A stretch of 64,000 nt of DNA from Ruegeria faecimaris (GCF_900182615.1 NZ_FXTE01000001.1:1197136-1261135), one strand, 5' to 3'; counted from the first letter of the stretch, positions 37,923-48,647 are shown. Notes: a model not told the origin generated them from the sequence alone. Numbers and translations: made by a program.

Positions 37923-39246
37923 GGAACCACCGCACAGCGCGCTTGAACGGGCGTGCGGAATAGGTGTCTACGGGGATTTCAAAATCCCACCATTCATCCT
38001 GTGGGTTGGCTGCAAACAGGCTTAACCCCACAACCGAAGAGAACCCCGGCCCTGTGGCCGATTGCGGCAACCCATGGACCCGCAGCGGGCGACCAAGGCG
38101 AACACGCTGCCCCAGAATACGAGAGGCCAACCCGTCCAGCCCCATGATTTGGCTGCCGCCTCCGGTCAGGACGATCTGCTGACTGGGCATGTGCTCAAAG
38201 CCAGCCGCATCCAGCCGTACACGCACTTCTTCCAGGATTTCTTCGACACGTGGACGCATGATACCTATCAACTCTGCCCGGCTGACAGTACGGCGGTCAT
38301 GTTCCCAATCGCCGGTATCACCGCCAATGTCGATCAAGTCGCGGTCATCCGCGCCGGTCGCGTGAACGCCGCCATTGAATGTCTTGATCCGTTCGGCAAC
38401 AGACGCCGGAACGCCCAGCCCCATTGAGATGTCACTGGTCACATGATCCCCACCCATGCGCACGCAATCGGCATAGATCATGTGTTTCTTCATAAATATT
38501 GACACGCTCGTGGTGCCACCGCCCATGTCGATACAGGCGGCACCCAGTTCCTGTTCATCCTCAACCAGCGCCGAAATACCCGAGACATAGGCCGAATTCG
38601 CGATACCGGCCAATTCGAGATCGCAACGCTTGATACAGCGCACGATATTCTGGATTGCAACCGCGTCCACGGTCAGCATGTGCATATCGACGGCCAGCGA
38701 TTGCCCCATCTGACCCCTTGGGTCGATCAGGCCCGATCGGTTATCCAGCGCAAAATTCACCGGCTGAGCATGTAGGACTTCGCGACCCACACCATAGTCG
38801 GGCACGTCACAGGCATTCAGAACCCGGCCGACTTCGGCCTCGGTTACCAGCTGACCTTCCAGATCCACCTGGGCATCCAAACCATAGGACCGCGGGTTTG
38901 CCCCTGAGAAACAGGCGATCACATGGTCGACACGGATATCCGCCATTTTCTGCGCGGCTTGAAGCGCGGTTCGAATGGCGCGCTCAGTCTCCTGCATCGC
39001 AGTGACTTCGCCAAATTGCACACCACGGGAACGCGTGGTCGCGGCACCGATCACCCGAAACCCGGATTGTCCGGCCAGAGACCCGATGCCACTGTCCTCG
39101 TGCAAACGTCCGGCGCCGTCGAACCGCAGCACAAGGCAGGAAATCTTAGAGCTCCCGACATCTAGAATAGCGACAACGCCGCGTTGCATCGCCTGCCTGC
39201 GCATTTGCCGCATGGCCCGTTGGGACTGATAAAGATCGGTCATCAT
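37909..39246 (-). CDS. ftsA: Cell division protein FtsA
   Basis: The 445-residue actin-like ATPase tethers FtsZ to the membrane. It shows phosphate-1 VAILDVGSSKISCLV, phosphate-2 AACIDMGGGTTSVSIF and the adenosine motif IVLTGGGSQIMGL, with the 1C domain in between. The C-terminal ~20 residues (SARPFKRAVRWFRDNW) form a basic, aromatic amphipathic membrane-targeting helix. Two adjacent ATGs (39246, 39243) are possible starts. It lies 5 bp after ftsQ. Confidence 0.96.
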   Translation of the reverse strand: MMTDLYQSQRAMRQMRRQAMQRGVVAILDVGSSKISCLVLRFDGAGRLHEDSGIGSLAGQSGFRVIGAATTRSRGVQFGEVTAMQETERAIRTALQAAQKMADIRVDHVIACFSGANPRSYGLDAQVDLEGQLVTEAEVGRVLNACDVPDYGVGREVLHAQPVNFALDNRSGLIDPRGQMGQSLAVDMHMLTVDAVAIQNIVRCIKRCDLELAGIANSAYVSGISALVEDEQELGAACIDMGGGTTSVSIFMKKHMIYADCVRMGGDHVTSDISMGLGVPASVAERIKTFNGGVHATGADDRDLIDIGGDTGDWEHDRRTVSRAELIGIMRPRVEEILEEVRVRLDAAGFEHMPSQQIVLTGGGSQIMGLDGLASRILGQRVRLGRPLRVHGLPQSATGPGFSSVVGLSLFAANPQDEWWDFEIPVDTYSARPFKRAVRWFRDNW

Positions 39247-39251
39247 TGTCG

Positions 39252-40247
39252 TTACTGCCCGCTACTCACATCTACTTTTGTATTCCACCAGTCTTCGCTG
39301 GCGGCTTTGGTCATTCGGATTGTCGGTCGCTGACCCAGGCGCATATCCACCACGGCCACATCGCGTTCCAGAAGATCCTGAACCTCGTTCACGGCCAACA
39401 CGCGTTCCAATGCGCGCACTGGCCGTTCCGTCGGCAACATGATGCGCTGACCGCGATCCAGAACTAGATCCCAGCGACGTTCGCCAATTCGCACCAGACC
39501 GCGCACCCGATTGCCCAGACTGCTGGCTGTGGCCGTCAGTTGCAGCGCTTCGGGTACATAGGAATCCGCGCCCTCACCCGCGATCAGTGGCAAATTGGAG
39601 TGATCCTGCCGCGATGCGATGATTTCAACATGCGCGCCGGTTTCATCCAGCAATTCGACCCCTCGGCGGGTACGCCAGACAATGGCGGGCTGCCGTTCGA
39701 CAACATCCACCTGCAGGATACCTCCTGGACGGATGCGCACAGAGGCTGATTTAACCGGATCCAATCCTGTGATCGTTTCGCGCATCTGTTCGACATCCAG
39801 GTCCCAGGAACTGATTGGGAAGTCCAGCGGCACCACTTCACGAATGTCTTCCGAAAGGTTGGTTCCCGCCCCATCAATCGCCATCAGGTTGACCATGAAT
39901 TCTGGTCGCTGCTGGATCGAGATTTTCACATCATGGACATGAGCCACAATCGCTTCGCGCCGGTCCTGAGAGCTGAAATACCCGCCAAGCGCTGCACACA
40001 CAGCGAAGACCGGCAGCCCGTATTTCAGGCCACGGCGAACACCAGGCGTCAACATCCAGCGCTGTAACCGATAGCTTAGGCGGGACGGCGCCGGATCAAA
40101 CGCCGATGACTTACGCCCCCAAAGTCGCCGCAGGCGGAACTTGGGTTCTACATTGTTGCGGTCCCCCGAAGCGAAATCGGCATCCGGACCAGCAAGTGGC
40201 TTTGAGCGATGGATAACCGGCGCACGGGTGGCTGTCAGCGGTCGCAT
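39252..40247 (-). CDS. ftsQ: Cell division protein FtsQ
   Basis: The 331-residue bitopic division protein has a cytoplasmic N-terminus of about 75 residues, one membrane segment near residues 75-95 (YGLPVFAVCAALGGYF), a POTRA-like domain (VHDVKISIQQRPEFMVNLMAIDG) and a beta domain. It connects early and late divisome proteins. ATG 40247 is chosen because GGAGGA lies six bases upstream; this start is inside the 3' end of ddl (13-bp overlap), as is common in this cluster. Confidence 0.94.
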   Translation of the reverse strand: MRPLTATRAPVIHRSKPLAGPDADFASGDRNNVEPKFRLRRLWGRKSSAFDPAPSRLSYRLQRWMLTPGVRRGLKYGLPVFAVCAALGGYFSSQDRREAIVAHVHDVKISIQQRPEFMVNLMAIDGAGTNLSEDIREVVPLDFPISSWDLDVEQMRETITGLDPVKSASVRIRPGGILQVDVVERQPAIVWRTRRGVELLDETGAHVEIIASRQDHSNLPLIAGEGADSYVPEALQLTATASSLGNRVRGLVRIGERRWDLVLDRGQRIMLPTERPVRALERVLAVNEVQDLLERDVAVVDMRLGQRPTIRMTKAASEDWWNTKVDVSSGQ

Positions 40248-41155
40248 GATGCGTCCTCCACCATCCATGCGCAAAGCTGGCCGAAGGTTATCCCGCAATG
40301 CGCGCCCTGTTCCGGAGCCAGTGACGTCGGCGTCATTCCCGGCTGGGTGTTGGTTTCCAGAAGGAACAAGCCCTCTGCGCCCTTGCTGTCATCCCACCGA
40401 AAATCTGTGCGGCTGACGCCTTTGCAACCCAACAGATCATGCGCCTGTTTGGCAAAGCCCATACAAAGGTCAAAAATGTCCTGCGGGATTTCAGCAGGCA
40501 GCACATGCCACGACCCACCCGGCTTGTACTTGGCATCGTAATCGTACCAGCCATCCGTCATGATTTCTGTCACGGTCAAAGCGCGGTCGCCCATGACTGT
40601 GACGGTCAACTCGCGGCCAGCCACATATTGTTCGACCATTACCAGTTCGGGCATGTCGTCTGCCAGTTTCGGTGGAGTGTTGGCGCCTTCATGCACCAGA
40701 TAAATGCCGACGCTGGAACCCTCGTTGTTGGGCTTGACCACATAGGGCGGTTCCATCGTGTGACGCGCGGCAACTTCGGATTTGGCCTCGATCACACTTT
40801 CGGCGACTGGCAGACCCGCGATATGGAACGCCGCTTTGCTGCGCTGCTTGTCCATGGCCAACGCCGAAGCCAGCACACCGGAATGAGTATAGGGAATACG
40901 CAACCACTCCAGCAGACCCTGCACGCAGCCATCCTCGCCCCAGCGACCATGCAGAGCGTTGAAGACCACATCCGGCTTGATATCCAAAAGGCGCACATAG
41001 AGGTCCGGACCCGCGTCCAGTTCGACCACTTCAAAGCCTTCTCCCCTTAGGGCGGCCGCGCATTCGCGCCCAGAGCTGAGAGACACCTCACGTTCCGCCG
41101 AGGGTCCACCCATCAATACCGCCACTTTGGGGTTTGTCCTGCTCGAACTACCCAC
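40235..41155 (-). CDS. ddl: D-alanine--D-alanine ligase
   Basis: The 306-residue ATP-grasp enzyme makes the D-Ala-D-Ala end of the peptidoglycan stem. It shows KVAVLMGGPSAEREVSLSSG, NALHGRWGEDGCVQGLLE, YVVKPNNEGSSVGIYLV, MVEQYVAGRELTVTVMGD and FLLETNTQPGMTPTSLAPEQ. The start is GTG at 41155 with GAGG eight bases upstream. It lies between murB and ftsQ as in other Rhodobacterales. Confidence 0.96.
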   Translation of the reverse strand: MGSSSRTNPKVAVLMGGPSAEREVSLSSGRECAAALRGEGFEVVELDAGPDLYVRLLDIKPDVVFNALHGRWGEDGCVQGLLEWLRIPYTHSGVLASALAMDKQRSKAAFHIAGLPVAESVIEAKSEVAARHTMEPPYVVKPNNEGSSVGIYLVHEGANTPPKLADDMPELVMVEQYVAGRELTVTVMGDRALTVTEIMTDGWYDYDAKYKPGGSWHVLPAEIPQDIFDLCMGFAKQAHDLLGCKGVSRTDFRWDDSKGAEGLFLLETNTQPGMTPTSLAPEQGAHCGITFGQLCAWMVEDASCDR

Positions 41156-41259
41156 GTCGTGCGCCTCAAATCCTGCGGACCTTATGTGGTGGTCCGTCCT
41201 GCTTTATGCCTTTGATCCGTCGCCCTATTTTGCCTGTTTTGGGTCTGACGGTCGGAGCT

Positions 41260-42186
41260 TTAATCTGTCAGCGGATCACCGACCCGCATGATTTCCCACT
41301 CTAGCGTGATGCCGCTTGTTTCGTAAACCTTTTTTCGCACATCTTCGCCCAACCCTTCGAGGTCGGCAGCGGTGGCAGAGCCGGTGTTGATCAGAAAATT
41401 GGAATGCTTGGGGCTCATCTGCGCCCCGCCCCGCATCACGCCCCGCATTCCCGCGTCGTCGATCACCTTCCAGGCCTTGAGGTCATGCACATCATCCGCG
41501 CGACCGGTTGAGGAAAATCCCGCCGGATTGCGAAAGGTCGAGCCCGCGCTGCGATCTTTGGTCGGCTGGGTCTCATCCCGCTTTTTCAACTGCGAGTCCA
41601 TGCGGGCATGCAGTTCATCAGGATCATCTAGGGGGCCTTCGAACGTGGCCGAGATCAGCACCGCACCCTCAGGCAGATCCGACTGACGATAGCGAAAATT
41701 CAGTTCTTCGGGCGTCAGATCGACGACCTGCCCTTGCCGCGTAATGATCGTCGCCTTGCATAGAACATCCGCCGTATAGCTGCCATAACATCCCGCATTC
41801 ATCCGCACAGCGCCGCCAATCGACCCCGGAATGGTTCGCAAAAACGTCAGGTCCACGCCCGCATCAGCTGCCTTGCGCGCCACATGCGCATCCAGCGCTG
41901 CCGCGCCTGCGGTGACAATGTTGCCCTCAATCGAGATGCCATTAAATCCCCGGCCCAACCGGATCACTACGGCGCGCAGCCCACCGTCCCGGACGATCAG
42001 GTTTGAGCCGACGCCCATCGGGAAAACCGTGATATCGTCAGGCAAGTCGCGCAGAAACTGCTGCAGGTCTTCCTGGTCGGCGGGTTGAAAGAGGTAATCC
42101 GCCGGTCCTCCGACCCGCAACCAGGTCAGATCATTCAGCGGGCGGTTCTGGGTGAGCTTGCCGCGTGGCGAGGGAACAGAAGTCAT
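41260..42186 (-). CDS. murB: UDP-MurNAc dehydrogenase (type II MurB)
   Basis: The 308-residue FAD enzyme reduces UDP-GlcNAc-enolpyruvate to UDP-MurNAc with NADPH. It has the FAD-binding N-terminus [16 protein letters not shown] and [13 protein letters not shown], then [18 protein letters not shown], the catalytic serine region [12 protein letters not shown], and a C-terminal [13 protein letters not shown] 42186 gives the usual length; TTG 42216 in frame is an alternative. Confidence 0.95.
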   Translation of the reverse strand: MTSVPSPRGKLTQNRPLNDLTWLRVGGPADYLFQPADQEDLQQFLRDLPDDITVFPMGVGSNLIVRDGGLRAVVIRLGRGFNGISIEGNIVTAGAAALDAHVARKAADAGVDLTFLRTIPGSIGGAVRMNAGCYGSYTADVLCKATIITRQGQVVDLTPEELNFRYRQSDLPEGAVLISATFEGPLDDPDELHARMDSQLKKRDETQPTKDRSAGSTFRNPAGFSSTGRADDVHDLKAWKVIDDAGMRGVMRGGAQMSPKHSNFLINTGSATAADLEGLGEDVRKKVYETSGITLEWEIMRVGDPLTD

Positions 42187-42231
42187 GGCCGCTAATTCGC
42201 GGATTCGAACCGCCAAAGCAAGCTGTATCCG

Positions 42232-42486
42232 CTATTGCGCGGCACCCAGGATCCGACGCAACCACCGTCCCAGATAAATCACGGGCCAACGCAGTACCGA
42301 GATCCCAGCAACCAGAACAATCAACCCGATCCACGGACCGTTCTGCAGCGTGACATAGCCAACGATAGGAATACCCGCAGCAATCAAGAAATAGGCGCGG
42401 GTCCAGTGATTATCCTTGCTGGGGATCATCGCCAGGACATTCGCAACAACTCCCCACAGGGCGGCAAGGGCAATGGACCAATTCAT
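42232..42486 (-). CDS. DUF2484 family membrane protein
   Basis: The 84-residue protein (MNWSIALAALWGVVANVLAM onward) has three hydrophobic segments and a basic C-terminus (LGRWLRRILGAAQ). DUF2484 proteins are found between murC and murB in Rhodobacteraceae; function is unknown, but the location suggests a link to envelope growth. Its ATG overlaps the stop of the preceding similar gene by 4 bp. Confidence 0.85.
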   Translation of the reverse strand: MNWSIALAALWGVVANVLAMIPSKDNHWTRAYFLIAAGIPIVGYVTLQNGPWIGLIVLVAGISVLRWPVIYLGRWLRRILGAAQ

Positions 42487-42731
42487 TCGTCGTCCCCTCG
42501 GCCTGTCCAACGTTGCCAATAGTGGCGAATTGGGTTTCGGAACATGGATGCAAAAGCCGCAAAGCCCAGGACCGAAAAGAACCAGCCGAAATCGTAACCC
42601 AGCCAGACAATCAGCGCCGGCGCAACGATAACCAACACAATCCCCGGTGGAAATTGCAGGCGCATCGGTAGCATGGCCACGATAGTCGATGCTATGACCC
42701 ACAACCCTGCAAATAATACCGAATACGCCAA
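42483..42731 (-). CDS. Second DUF2484-like membrane protein
   Basis: The 82-residue protein has the same layout as its neighbour, and the two align by eye: LWVIASTIVAMLP against LWGVVANVLAMIP, and an Arg/Trp-rich end RNPIRHYWQRW against RWPVIYLGRW. The start is taken as TTG 42731 because GGAGG sits six bases upstream; the frame can be extended to GTG 42773. It is probably an old tandem duplicate of DUF2484. The ATGA overlap couples the two. Confidence 0.75.
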   Translation of the reverse strand: MAYSVLFAGLWVIASTIVAMLPMRLQFPPGIVLVIVAPALIVWLGYDFGWFFSVLGFAAFASMFRNPIRHYWQRWTGRGDDE

Positions 42732-42819
42732 ATCTTGCCTCCGAGACCGCTTTTTCTGCGGTTGCACGATCACTCTTTAGGGTTGCACCACAAAAGAGTC
42801 CATTACGTCACATCGCCTG

Positions 42820-44217
42820 TTATTTCTGCAAGCGCGAAGGCAGGCCATTGGCCCAGGCGCTGATCGTACCGGCACCAAGGCAGACAACCATGTCTCCGGG
42901 GCGGGCCTGTTCACGAACCAGGCGTTCAAGATCGGATTCGTCCATCAAAGCGCGGGCATGTCGATGCCCATGCCGGATCAGCCCCTGAACCAGGTCATCG
43001 CGGGACGCCCCTTCGATCGGGTCCTCTCCGGCAGCGAAAATATCGGCGATGGCAACAACGTCGGCGTCATTGAAACAGGTACAGAAATCATCGAACAGAT
43101 TAGACAAACGCGAATACCTGTGGGGTTGATGGACCGCTATCACTCGGCCTTCGGTGGCCTGGCGTGCGGCTTTCAGAACCGCTGCGATTTCAACCGGGTG
43201 GTGACCGTAATCGTCGATGATCGTGACGCCATCGACCTCACCCACTTTGGTAAAGCGACGATTGACGCCACCGAAATGAGCCAACGCTTCGCGGATTTCG
43301 GCGGCTTTCATGCCCAGGTGGCGGGCAACAGCGACGGCCGACAATGCGTTCGAGACGTTGTGGTCGCCGGGCATCGGCAGGGTGCAGCCCTCGATCCTCT
43401 TGTCTTCGTATTGCAGGTGAATGTCGAAATGTGCGACGCCGCCCTTATAGGTCAGGTTCTCGGCCCGCACATCCGCCTGCGCGTTGAAACCATAAGTCCG
43501 CACGCGCCGGTCTGTGATGCGACCCACCAGTGTTTGCACTTCGGCGTGGTCGGTGCAGCAGACGGCAAGCCCGTAAAACGGCAGGTTCGAGACAAATTCG
43601 TAGAACCCGTCGCGCAGCTGGTCGAAATCGCCCCAATGCTCCATATGCTCGGGGTCGATATTGGTGACAATGGCAATGGTCGCAGGCAGACGGTTGAACG
43701 AGCCGTCGGATTCGTCCGCCTCGACCACCATCCATTCGCCCTGCCCCATTCGCGCATTCGAGCCATAAGCGTGAATGATACCGCCATTGATCACGGTCGG
43801 GTCAAATTCCCCTGCCACCATCAGTTCAGCCATCATCGTGGTGGTGGTGGTCTTGCCGTGGGTTCCGGCAATGGCAATGTTGGATTTCAAGCGCATCAAC
43901 TCGGCCAGCATATCGGCCCGACGCACCACTGGCAGGCCCCGCGCACGGGCACCGTCCAGCTCCGGGTTGCCCGGTTTGATCGCGGTCGACACCACAACCA
44001 CGGCGGCGTTCTCAAGGTTTTCAGCGCTTTGACCGACAAAGATCTCGGCGCCCAGACCAGCAAGGCGGTCGGTGATTTTCGACGCTTTCAGGTCCGAGCC
44101 CTGCACCCGGTAGCCCAGATTCAAAAGCACCTCGGCAATGCCCGACATCCCGATCCCGCCGATACCCACGAAATGGATCGGCCCGACATCCTGCGGCAGT
44201 TTGGTTGCTGGGGTCAT
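42820..44217 (-). CDS. murC: UDP-MurNAc--L-alanine ligase
   Basis: The 465-residue Mur ligase adds L-Ala to UDP-MurNAc. It shows the N-terminal Rossmann [19 protein letters not shown]-loop [29 protein letters not shown], and the C-terminal domain [13 protein letters not shown] and HQPHRYSR. Its start overlaps the murG stop by 4 bp, indicating coupled translation. Confidence 0.97.
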   Translation of the reverse strand: MTPATKLPQDVGPIHFVGIGGIGMSGIAEVLLNLGYRVQGSDLKASKITDRLAGLGAEIFVGQSAENLENAAVVVVSTAIKPGNPELDGARARGLPVVRRADMLAELMRLKSNIAIAGTHGKTTTTTMMAELMVAGEFDPTVINGGIIHAYGSNARMGQGEWMVVEADESDGSFNRLPATIAIVTNIDPEHMEHWGDFDQLRDGFYEFVSNLPFYGLAVCCTDHAEVQTLVGRITDRRVRTYGFNAQADVRAENLTYKGGVAHFDIHLQYEDKRIEGCTLPMPGDHNVSNALSAVAVARHLGMKAAEIREALAHFGGVNRRFTKVGEVDGVTIIDDYGHHPVEIAAVLKAARQATEGRVIAVHQPHRYSRLSNLFDDFCTCFNDADVVAIADIFAAGEDPIEGASRDDLVQGLIRHGHRHARALMDESDLERLVREQARPGDMVVCLGAGTISAWANGLPSRLQK

Positions 44218-45311
44218 GCGGTCTCCTTCTGGGCCAACTGTTCGACCTGGGCGACCAAACGCTCGGTCGCGTCCGGTGCGCCGGTCGATAAGGCGGCATG
44301 GGCCATCTTTTGCGCGGCTTCGGGGTTTGTCAGAACTGCGGTGATTTGCTGTGTCAGCGAAGGAACGTCAAGCAGGTTCTCTGGGATCATGATTGCCCCT
44401 CCGGCCTGAACCAGCCCGCGTGCATTGGCGGTCTGATGATCGCCCGCTGCGGCGGCATACGGGATCAGGATCGAGGGCCGTCCGATGACGGAAATATCCG
44501 CAACACTTGACGCACCTGAGCGTGATATCACCAGCTGCGCATCGGACATACGACGGGGCACATCCTGAAAGAACGGTTTCACTTCGGCACGGATACCGTG
44601 GTCGTCATAAAACGCGGAAACACGGGCGCCGTCTTCGTCACGGGCCTGATGTGCGACACGAATATGGCGGCGCATCTCATCAGGCAGCGCGGCAATCGCT
44701 TCGGGCACAATCTGACTAAGGATGCGCGCACCTTGCGAGCCACCCATCACCAGGATCGACATCGGGTAATCGCCCGGTGGGATATAGCCCGCCGCAGCCC
44801 GGTCCAGCACGGCGGCCCGAACCGGGTTGCCGGTATGTATGCCCTTTGCACCGTCCGGCAGATCAGTCGGCCAGACACCACAAGCCACCTGCGCCACGCG
44901 GGTCGCAAACAGCTGATTCACGCGGCCCAAAACGCCGTTCTGTTCATGGATCATGCGCGGGATCTTCAACATCGTCGCAGCACCCAGCGCTGGGATCGAG
45001 GGGTAACCGCCAAAGCCGACCACGACGTCCGGTCGGTCGCGCAGCATCTGAAACGCCATACCGGCGACACCACCTGCGATCTTGGGACCGACCATCAGTT
45101 TGGCGGGCAGTCCGCCACGAGCGAAGGTTGCCGAGGACGCCTCGACAATTTCAGTCGAATGCGGAAAGCCACCCGTATATCGTGCGCCGCGCGTATCGGT
45201 GGACAAGCGCACACGCCAGCCCCTGTGCAGCATCGCCTCGGCCAGCGCCTGAGCCGGGAACATGTGGCCCCCGGTCCCGCCAGCCGCAATCAGAAGGTAG
45301 GGTTTGCCCAT
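44214..45311 (-). CDS. murG: Lipid II synthase MurG
   Basis: The 365-residue GT28 glycosyltransferase adds GlcNAc to lipid I on the cytoplasmic face of the membrane. It has G-loops [15 protein letters not shown] and [24 protein letters not shown], a third glycine-rich segment [14 protein letters not shown] and [25 protein letters not shown]. It overlaps ftsW by one base and murC by four. Confidence 0.97.
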   Translation of the reverse strand: MGKPYLLIAAGGTGGHMFPAQALAEAMLHRGWRVRLSTDTRGARYTGGFPHSTEIVEASSATFARGGLPAKLMVGPKIAGGVAGMAFQMLRDRPDVVVGFGGYPSIPALGAATMLKIPRMIHEQNGVLGRVNQLFATRVAQVACGVWPTDLPDGAKGIHTGNPVRAAVLDRAAAGYIPPGDYPMSILVMGGSQGARILSQIVPEAIAALPDEMRRHIRVAHQARDEDGARVSAFYDDHGIRAEVKPFFQDVPRRMSDAQLVISRSGASSVADISVIGRPSILIPYAAAAGDHQTANARGLVQAGGAIMIPENLLDVPSLTQQITAVLTNPEAAQKMAHAALSTGAPDATERLVAQVEQLAQKETA

Positions 45312-46474
45312 CAGCCTCGTCCGCGTAGAATATCACCAAGTTCGCCCTGAGGGCGGGTGCGGGTAAACGCCAGAAGCATGCCGATTGCAATACCACCTGC
45401 AATCAGGGACGAGCCGCCATAGCTGACGAACGGCAAAGTCATGCCTTTGGCAGGCAAAAGACGCACGGCGACGCCCATATTGATCATCGCCTGAACCCCG
45501 AACATGCAGGCCAGACCGGTGCCCGCCAGACGGATGAACATGTCGCGCTCGCGCATCAGCCGCAGCAATGACCGCACGACGATCAGGGAATACAGTGCGA
45601 TGATAATCAGCACCAGGATCAGGCCATATTCCTCGGCCGCGACAGCGATGATGAAATCCGTATGGGCATCGGGCAGCGACCATTTCACCTGCCCTTCACC
45701 CACGCCGACACCGAAAAGCCCGCCCTCGCGGATCGCATTGGTGGCATAGCCCAGCTGAGTGGTCGGATCGACCTCTTGGTTCAGGAACCCGTCAATGCGT
45801 CGGGCGAAATGTTCCGAGTTGGAATAGGCGAACATACCGCCAAGCACGACAAACCCCGCCATACCAACCAGCAACAACATCGGCGCACCGGCAACGAAAT
45901 ACATCACGCCCCAGCCAAACAGGATCAGGCAGGCCTGACCAAAATCGGGCTGCATAACCAACATGGCGACAATCGCCATGCACAGCGCAAAAGACCATAG
46001 CCGACCGGGCGGGCCGTTGATCTGTTGTGACGCGGCCAGCAACCAGGCCGCCACAACGATAAACCCGGGTTTCAGAAATTCAGACGGCTGCAGCGAGGCA
46101 AAGCCAAGCGAATACCAGCGCACCGCACCTTTGCCAAAATCTGTGCCAAAGACGGGAAGGAAGACCAGCGCGACAAAAGCAGCAAGAAACCCCAACACCG
46201 CCAGACGTCGAACCAGTGTGGGCGACATCATCGAGGTCAGCAGCATCGCAACAAGCGCCAATCCGCCGAACAGCGCCTGGCGTTCGACGTAATGGAACGG
46301 GTCGAACCCGTTGCGACCAGCCAGCGGCGGCGATGAGGCCAGCCCCAGCAACAGCCCGATGACAAACAGGATCAGTACGCAGGACATCGTCCAACGATCA
46401 ATCGTCCGCCACCACTTTGGTAGAATCGGTTCTCCGCGCTGGTCCTGAACCGCGCCATACACCATCTCAGTCAT
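45311..46474 (-). CDS. ftsW: Septal peptidoglycan polymerase FtsW
   Basis: The 387-residue SEDS-family membrane protein (about ten membrane segments) polymerises lipid II with FtsI at the septum. Hallmarks are [69 protein letters not shown], and [18 protein letters not shown] near the C-terminus. It begins a new transcription block because the genes upstream (murD and two others) are separated from it. Confidence 0.97.
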   Translation of the reverse strand: MTEMVYGAVQDQRGEPILPKWWRTIDRWTMSCVLILFVIGLLLGLASSPPLAGRNGFDPFHYVERQALFGGLALVAMLLTSMMSPTLVRRLAVLGFLAAFVALVFLPVFGTDFGKGAVRWYSLGFASLQPSEFLKPGFIVVAAWLLAASQQINGPPGRLWSFALCMAIVAMLVMQPDFGQACLILFGWGVMYFVAGAPMLLLVGMAGFVVLGGMFAYSNSEHFARRIDGFLNQEVDPTTQLGYATNAIREGGLFGVGVGEGQVKWSLPDAHTDFIIAVAAEEYGLILVLIIIALYSLIVVRSLLRLMRERDMFIRLAGTGLACMFGVQAMINMGVAVRLLPAKGMTLPFVSYGGSSLIAGGIAIGMLLAFTRTRPQGELGDILRGRG

Positions 46475-46957
46475 GAGATACCGCCACTATCTGCCTCGTC
46501 AACGCCCCGTTTTCGGGGTCTACGAGCGAGTCTACAGGGGTTTTAGTGTTTGGGCTAGTGGAATGACGCCGCAACAGAGGGAAATTGGCGCCTTCAAGCC
46601 AGTGATCCGCTTCAGGGCTTCCCGTCCCGGGCGTTCGGAACACCTAGGGAACAAGATCGTAGTGCTTTATCCTCCTGGATTCGACCAATTCAGCCTTTTT
46701 TCCCAGTTGAACTGTGACTTGGGAAATGCGCGTGATCACTGAACCTGCCTCCTGTGCAGTGCGTCAAATTGAGCTTCCTTGTCAGGCGTATTCTGGCACA
46801 TGGTATTCCGGCCAATATCACAAATGTTCCAACTGCCAATTTCATTCCATTTTCCCAAACCAATCAGAGGACGGAGCCACAGTCACGGACGGACGTTTGC
46901 AGCGCGTTTTCACGTCTCCCCCTTGCCATCCCAGCCATTCCACGCCATCCCCCGCGC
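46475..46957. other. Divergent region between ftsW and the flavoprotein
   Basis: No supportable gene is seen in these 483 bases. They must contain the promoter of the ftsW-ftsA block on the minus strand and of the flavoprotein gene on the plus strand. A small hairpin (CCCC-GTTTTC-GGGG, about 46505-46520) lies in the ftsW leader. Confidence 0.5.
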
Positions 46958-48139
46958 ATGACTTATGATACGATCATCCTGGGCGCCGGTGCTGCTGGTT
47001 TGATGTGTGCCGCCCATTGCGTTGGGCGCGTTCTGGTGATCGATCACGCGAAGGCGCCGGGTGAGAAAATCCGCATATCGGGCGGCGGGCGGTGCAATTT
47101 CACCAATATGTATGCAGGGTCAGGCAACTTCCTGTCTCAGAACCCGCATTTCTGTAAGTCCGCATTGGCGCGCTACACGCAGTGGGATTTCATTGAAATG
47201 GTCGGGCGTCATGACATCGCTTGGCACGAGAAAACACTGGGACAGCTGTTCTGCGACGGTTCCTCGAAACAGATCATCCAAATGTTGCTGGATGAAATAG
47301 AGCGCGCCGGGGCCGAGCTGTGGGTAAGGACCGAGATGAAGGACCTGCGCAAAACCGACACTGGTTTCGCGCTGACGGTTGAGCGCGAGGGGCAGCGTCA
47401 TGCCCTGACCTGCACCAATCTGGTACTGGCCACAGGCGGCAAGTCGATCCCTAAAATGGGGGCGACGGGTCTGGCTTATGACATCGCGCACCAGTTTGGA
47501 TTGCGGATGACCGAGACACGCGCGGCTCTGGTGCCGTTCACCTTTTCCGATGGCAGGTTCAAGGACCTGTCCGGTGTCTCGCTGCCGACGCGGCTGTCGA
47601 ACGACCGGACCAGCTTTGACGAGGCTTTGCTTTTCACCCATCGCGGCCTCAGCGGACCAGCTGCGCTGCAACTATCCTCATACTGGCGCGAGGGTGAGGC
47701 GATCCGGGTCAACCTCATCCAGGATATGCCACTGTTCGACCTGCTGCGAGATCAGCGCCAAAACAGCGGACGCAAAGCCCTGACTACTGAACTTTCCCGG
47801 CAGTTACCCGCGCGATTGGTCGATTTCCTGAGCCAACACATTCCCATGCAGGGCAATCTGGCCGACCAATCGGACACTGCCCTTTCGGACCTGGTCGAGG
47901 CCCTGTCGAACTGGCATCTGACCCCTTCCGGGACCGAAGGCTATCGCACCGCCGAGGTCACGCTGGGCGGCATCGACACCGATGATCTGTCGTCAAAAAC
48001 GATGGAGGCCAGGGATGTCCCCGGCCTCTATGCGATAGGTGAAGCGGTGGATGTCACCGGTTGGCTGGGCGGGTACAATTTCCAATGGGCATGGTCCTCA
48101 GGCCATGCCGCTGGAACTGCAATCGCCAGCCGTGGTTAG
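46958..48139 (+). CDS. FAD-dependent oxidoreductase (HI0933/BaiN family)
   Basis: The 393-residue flavoprotein has FAD-binding TIILGAGAAGLMCA and the family motif EKIRISGGGRCNFTN, LVLATGGKSIPKMGATG, FTHRGLSGPAALQ and a C-terminal TAEVTLGGID...YAIGEAVDVTGWLGGYNFQWAWSSG. The substrate is unknown for most members of this family. ATG 46958 is the first start giving the FAD fold. It is on the strand opposite to the dcw genes and interrupts murD-ftsW. Confidence 0.92.
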   Translation: MTYDTIILGAGAAGLMCAAHCVGRVLVIDHAKAPGEKIRISGGGRCNFTNMYAGSGNFLSQNPHFCKSALARYTQWDFIEMVGRHDIAWHEKTLGQLFCDGSSKQIIQMLLDEIERAGAELWVRTEMKDLRKTDTGFALTVEREGQRHALTCTNLVLATGGKSIPKMGATGLAYDIAHQFGLRMTETRAALVPFTFSDGRFKDLSGVSLPTRLSNDRTSFDEALLFTHRGLSGPAALQLSSYWREGEAIRVNLIQDMPLFDLLRDQRQNSGRKALTTELSRQLPARLVDFLSQHIPMQGNLADQSDTALSDLVEALSNWHLTPSGTEGYRTAEVTLGGIDTDDLSSKTMEARDVPGLYAIGEAVDVTGWLGGYNFQWAWSSGHAAGTAIASRG

Positions 48140-48161
48140 CCGACACGGTATTTGCGCGGCA

Positions 48162-48536
48162 CTAGCCGACGACGTTGTACCCACGGCCACGCATGCAGTT
48201 ACGCACCAACACTTCTTTGTTCTGGTTCTTGTTGATCACGTCCGCACCGGCGCCAACCAACGCACCTGCAACCGCTGCACGGCCCAGATTATCGCTGCTG
48301 TCCTGTACGATCCCGGTCACTGCGGCTGCGCCAACGGCGCCGATGGCTGCATTCCCGGCCGTGGTGCCATCAACAGATGCCTGCGATGCCGCAAGCTGTT
48401 GGCACTGCTGCAGATCAACGTTGTAATTAGGGCCAACCGGACCATCGATGATCGGCTGGTAGTTTGCGCCAGTGTTGGTGCAGGCACCCGCAATCAGAAT
48501 GGCAGGCAGGATCAGGGAAAACTTACGATATGGCAT
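48162..48536 (-). CDS. Small lipoprotein with glycine-zipper region
   Basis: The 124-residue protein has a lipoprotein signal (LILPAILIAGAC, lipidated Cys near residue 19), then a helical Ala/Gly-rich stretch (TTAGNAAIGAVGAAAVTGIV, VAGALVGAGADVI) typical of glycine-zipper outer-membrane lipoproteins, and a C-terminal NCMRGRGYNVVG. Function is unknown. ATG 48536 is preferred to 48542 because GAGG is 8 bp upstream of it. It converges with the flavoprotein gene. Confidence 0.8.
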   Translation of the reverse strand: MPYRKFSLILPAILIAGACTNTGANYQPIIDGPVGPNYNVDLQQCQQLAASQASVDGTTAGNAAIGAVGAAAVTGIVQDSSDNLGRAAVAGALVGAGADVINKNQNKEVLVRNCMRGRGYNVVG

Positions 48537-48647
48537 AGTCATAACCTCGTGTTGAATTTGACGGGTAGCAAAACCAAAAAATATGGCGCGTCAAGCTGAT
48601 AGCATCTCAGCTTGGCCCAACCGGCGATCTATTGCAAATGGCGTGTC

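Noticed and set aside
42187..42210. tRNA-like T-arm (GGTTCGAATCC on the minus strand)
   Set aside because: The stem is only 4 bp and no matching acceptor, D-arm or anticodon arm is present. The sequence lies at the 5' end of murB.
42958..44409. 483-codon open frame on the plus strand
   Set aside because: It is antisense to murC and murG and is explained by the high GC content and codon bias of those genes.
46473..46742. 89-codon frame between ftsW and the flavoprotein gene
   Set aside because: It begins inside ftsW, has no SD and shows no protein-like pattern.
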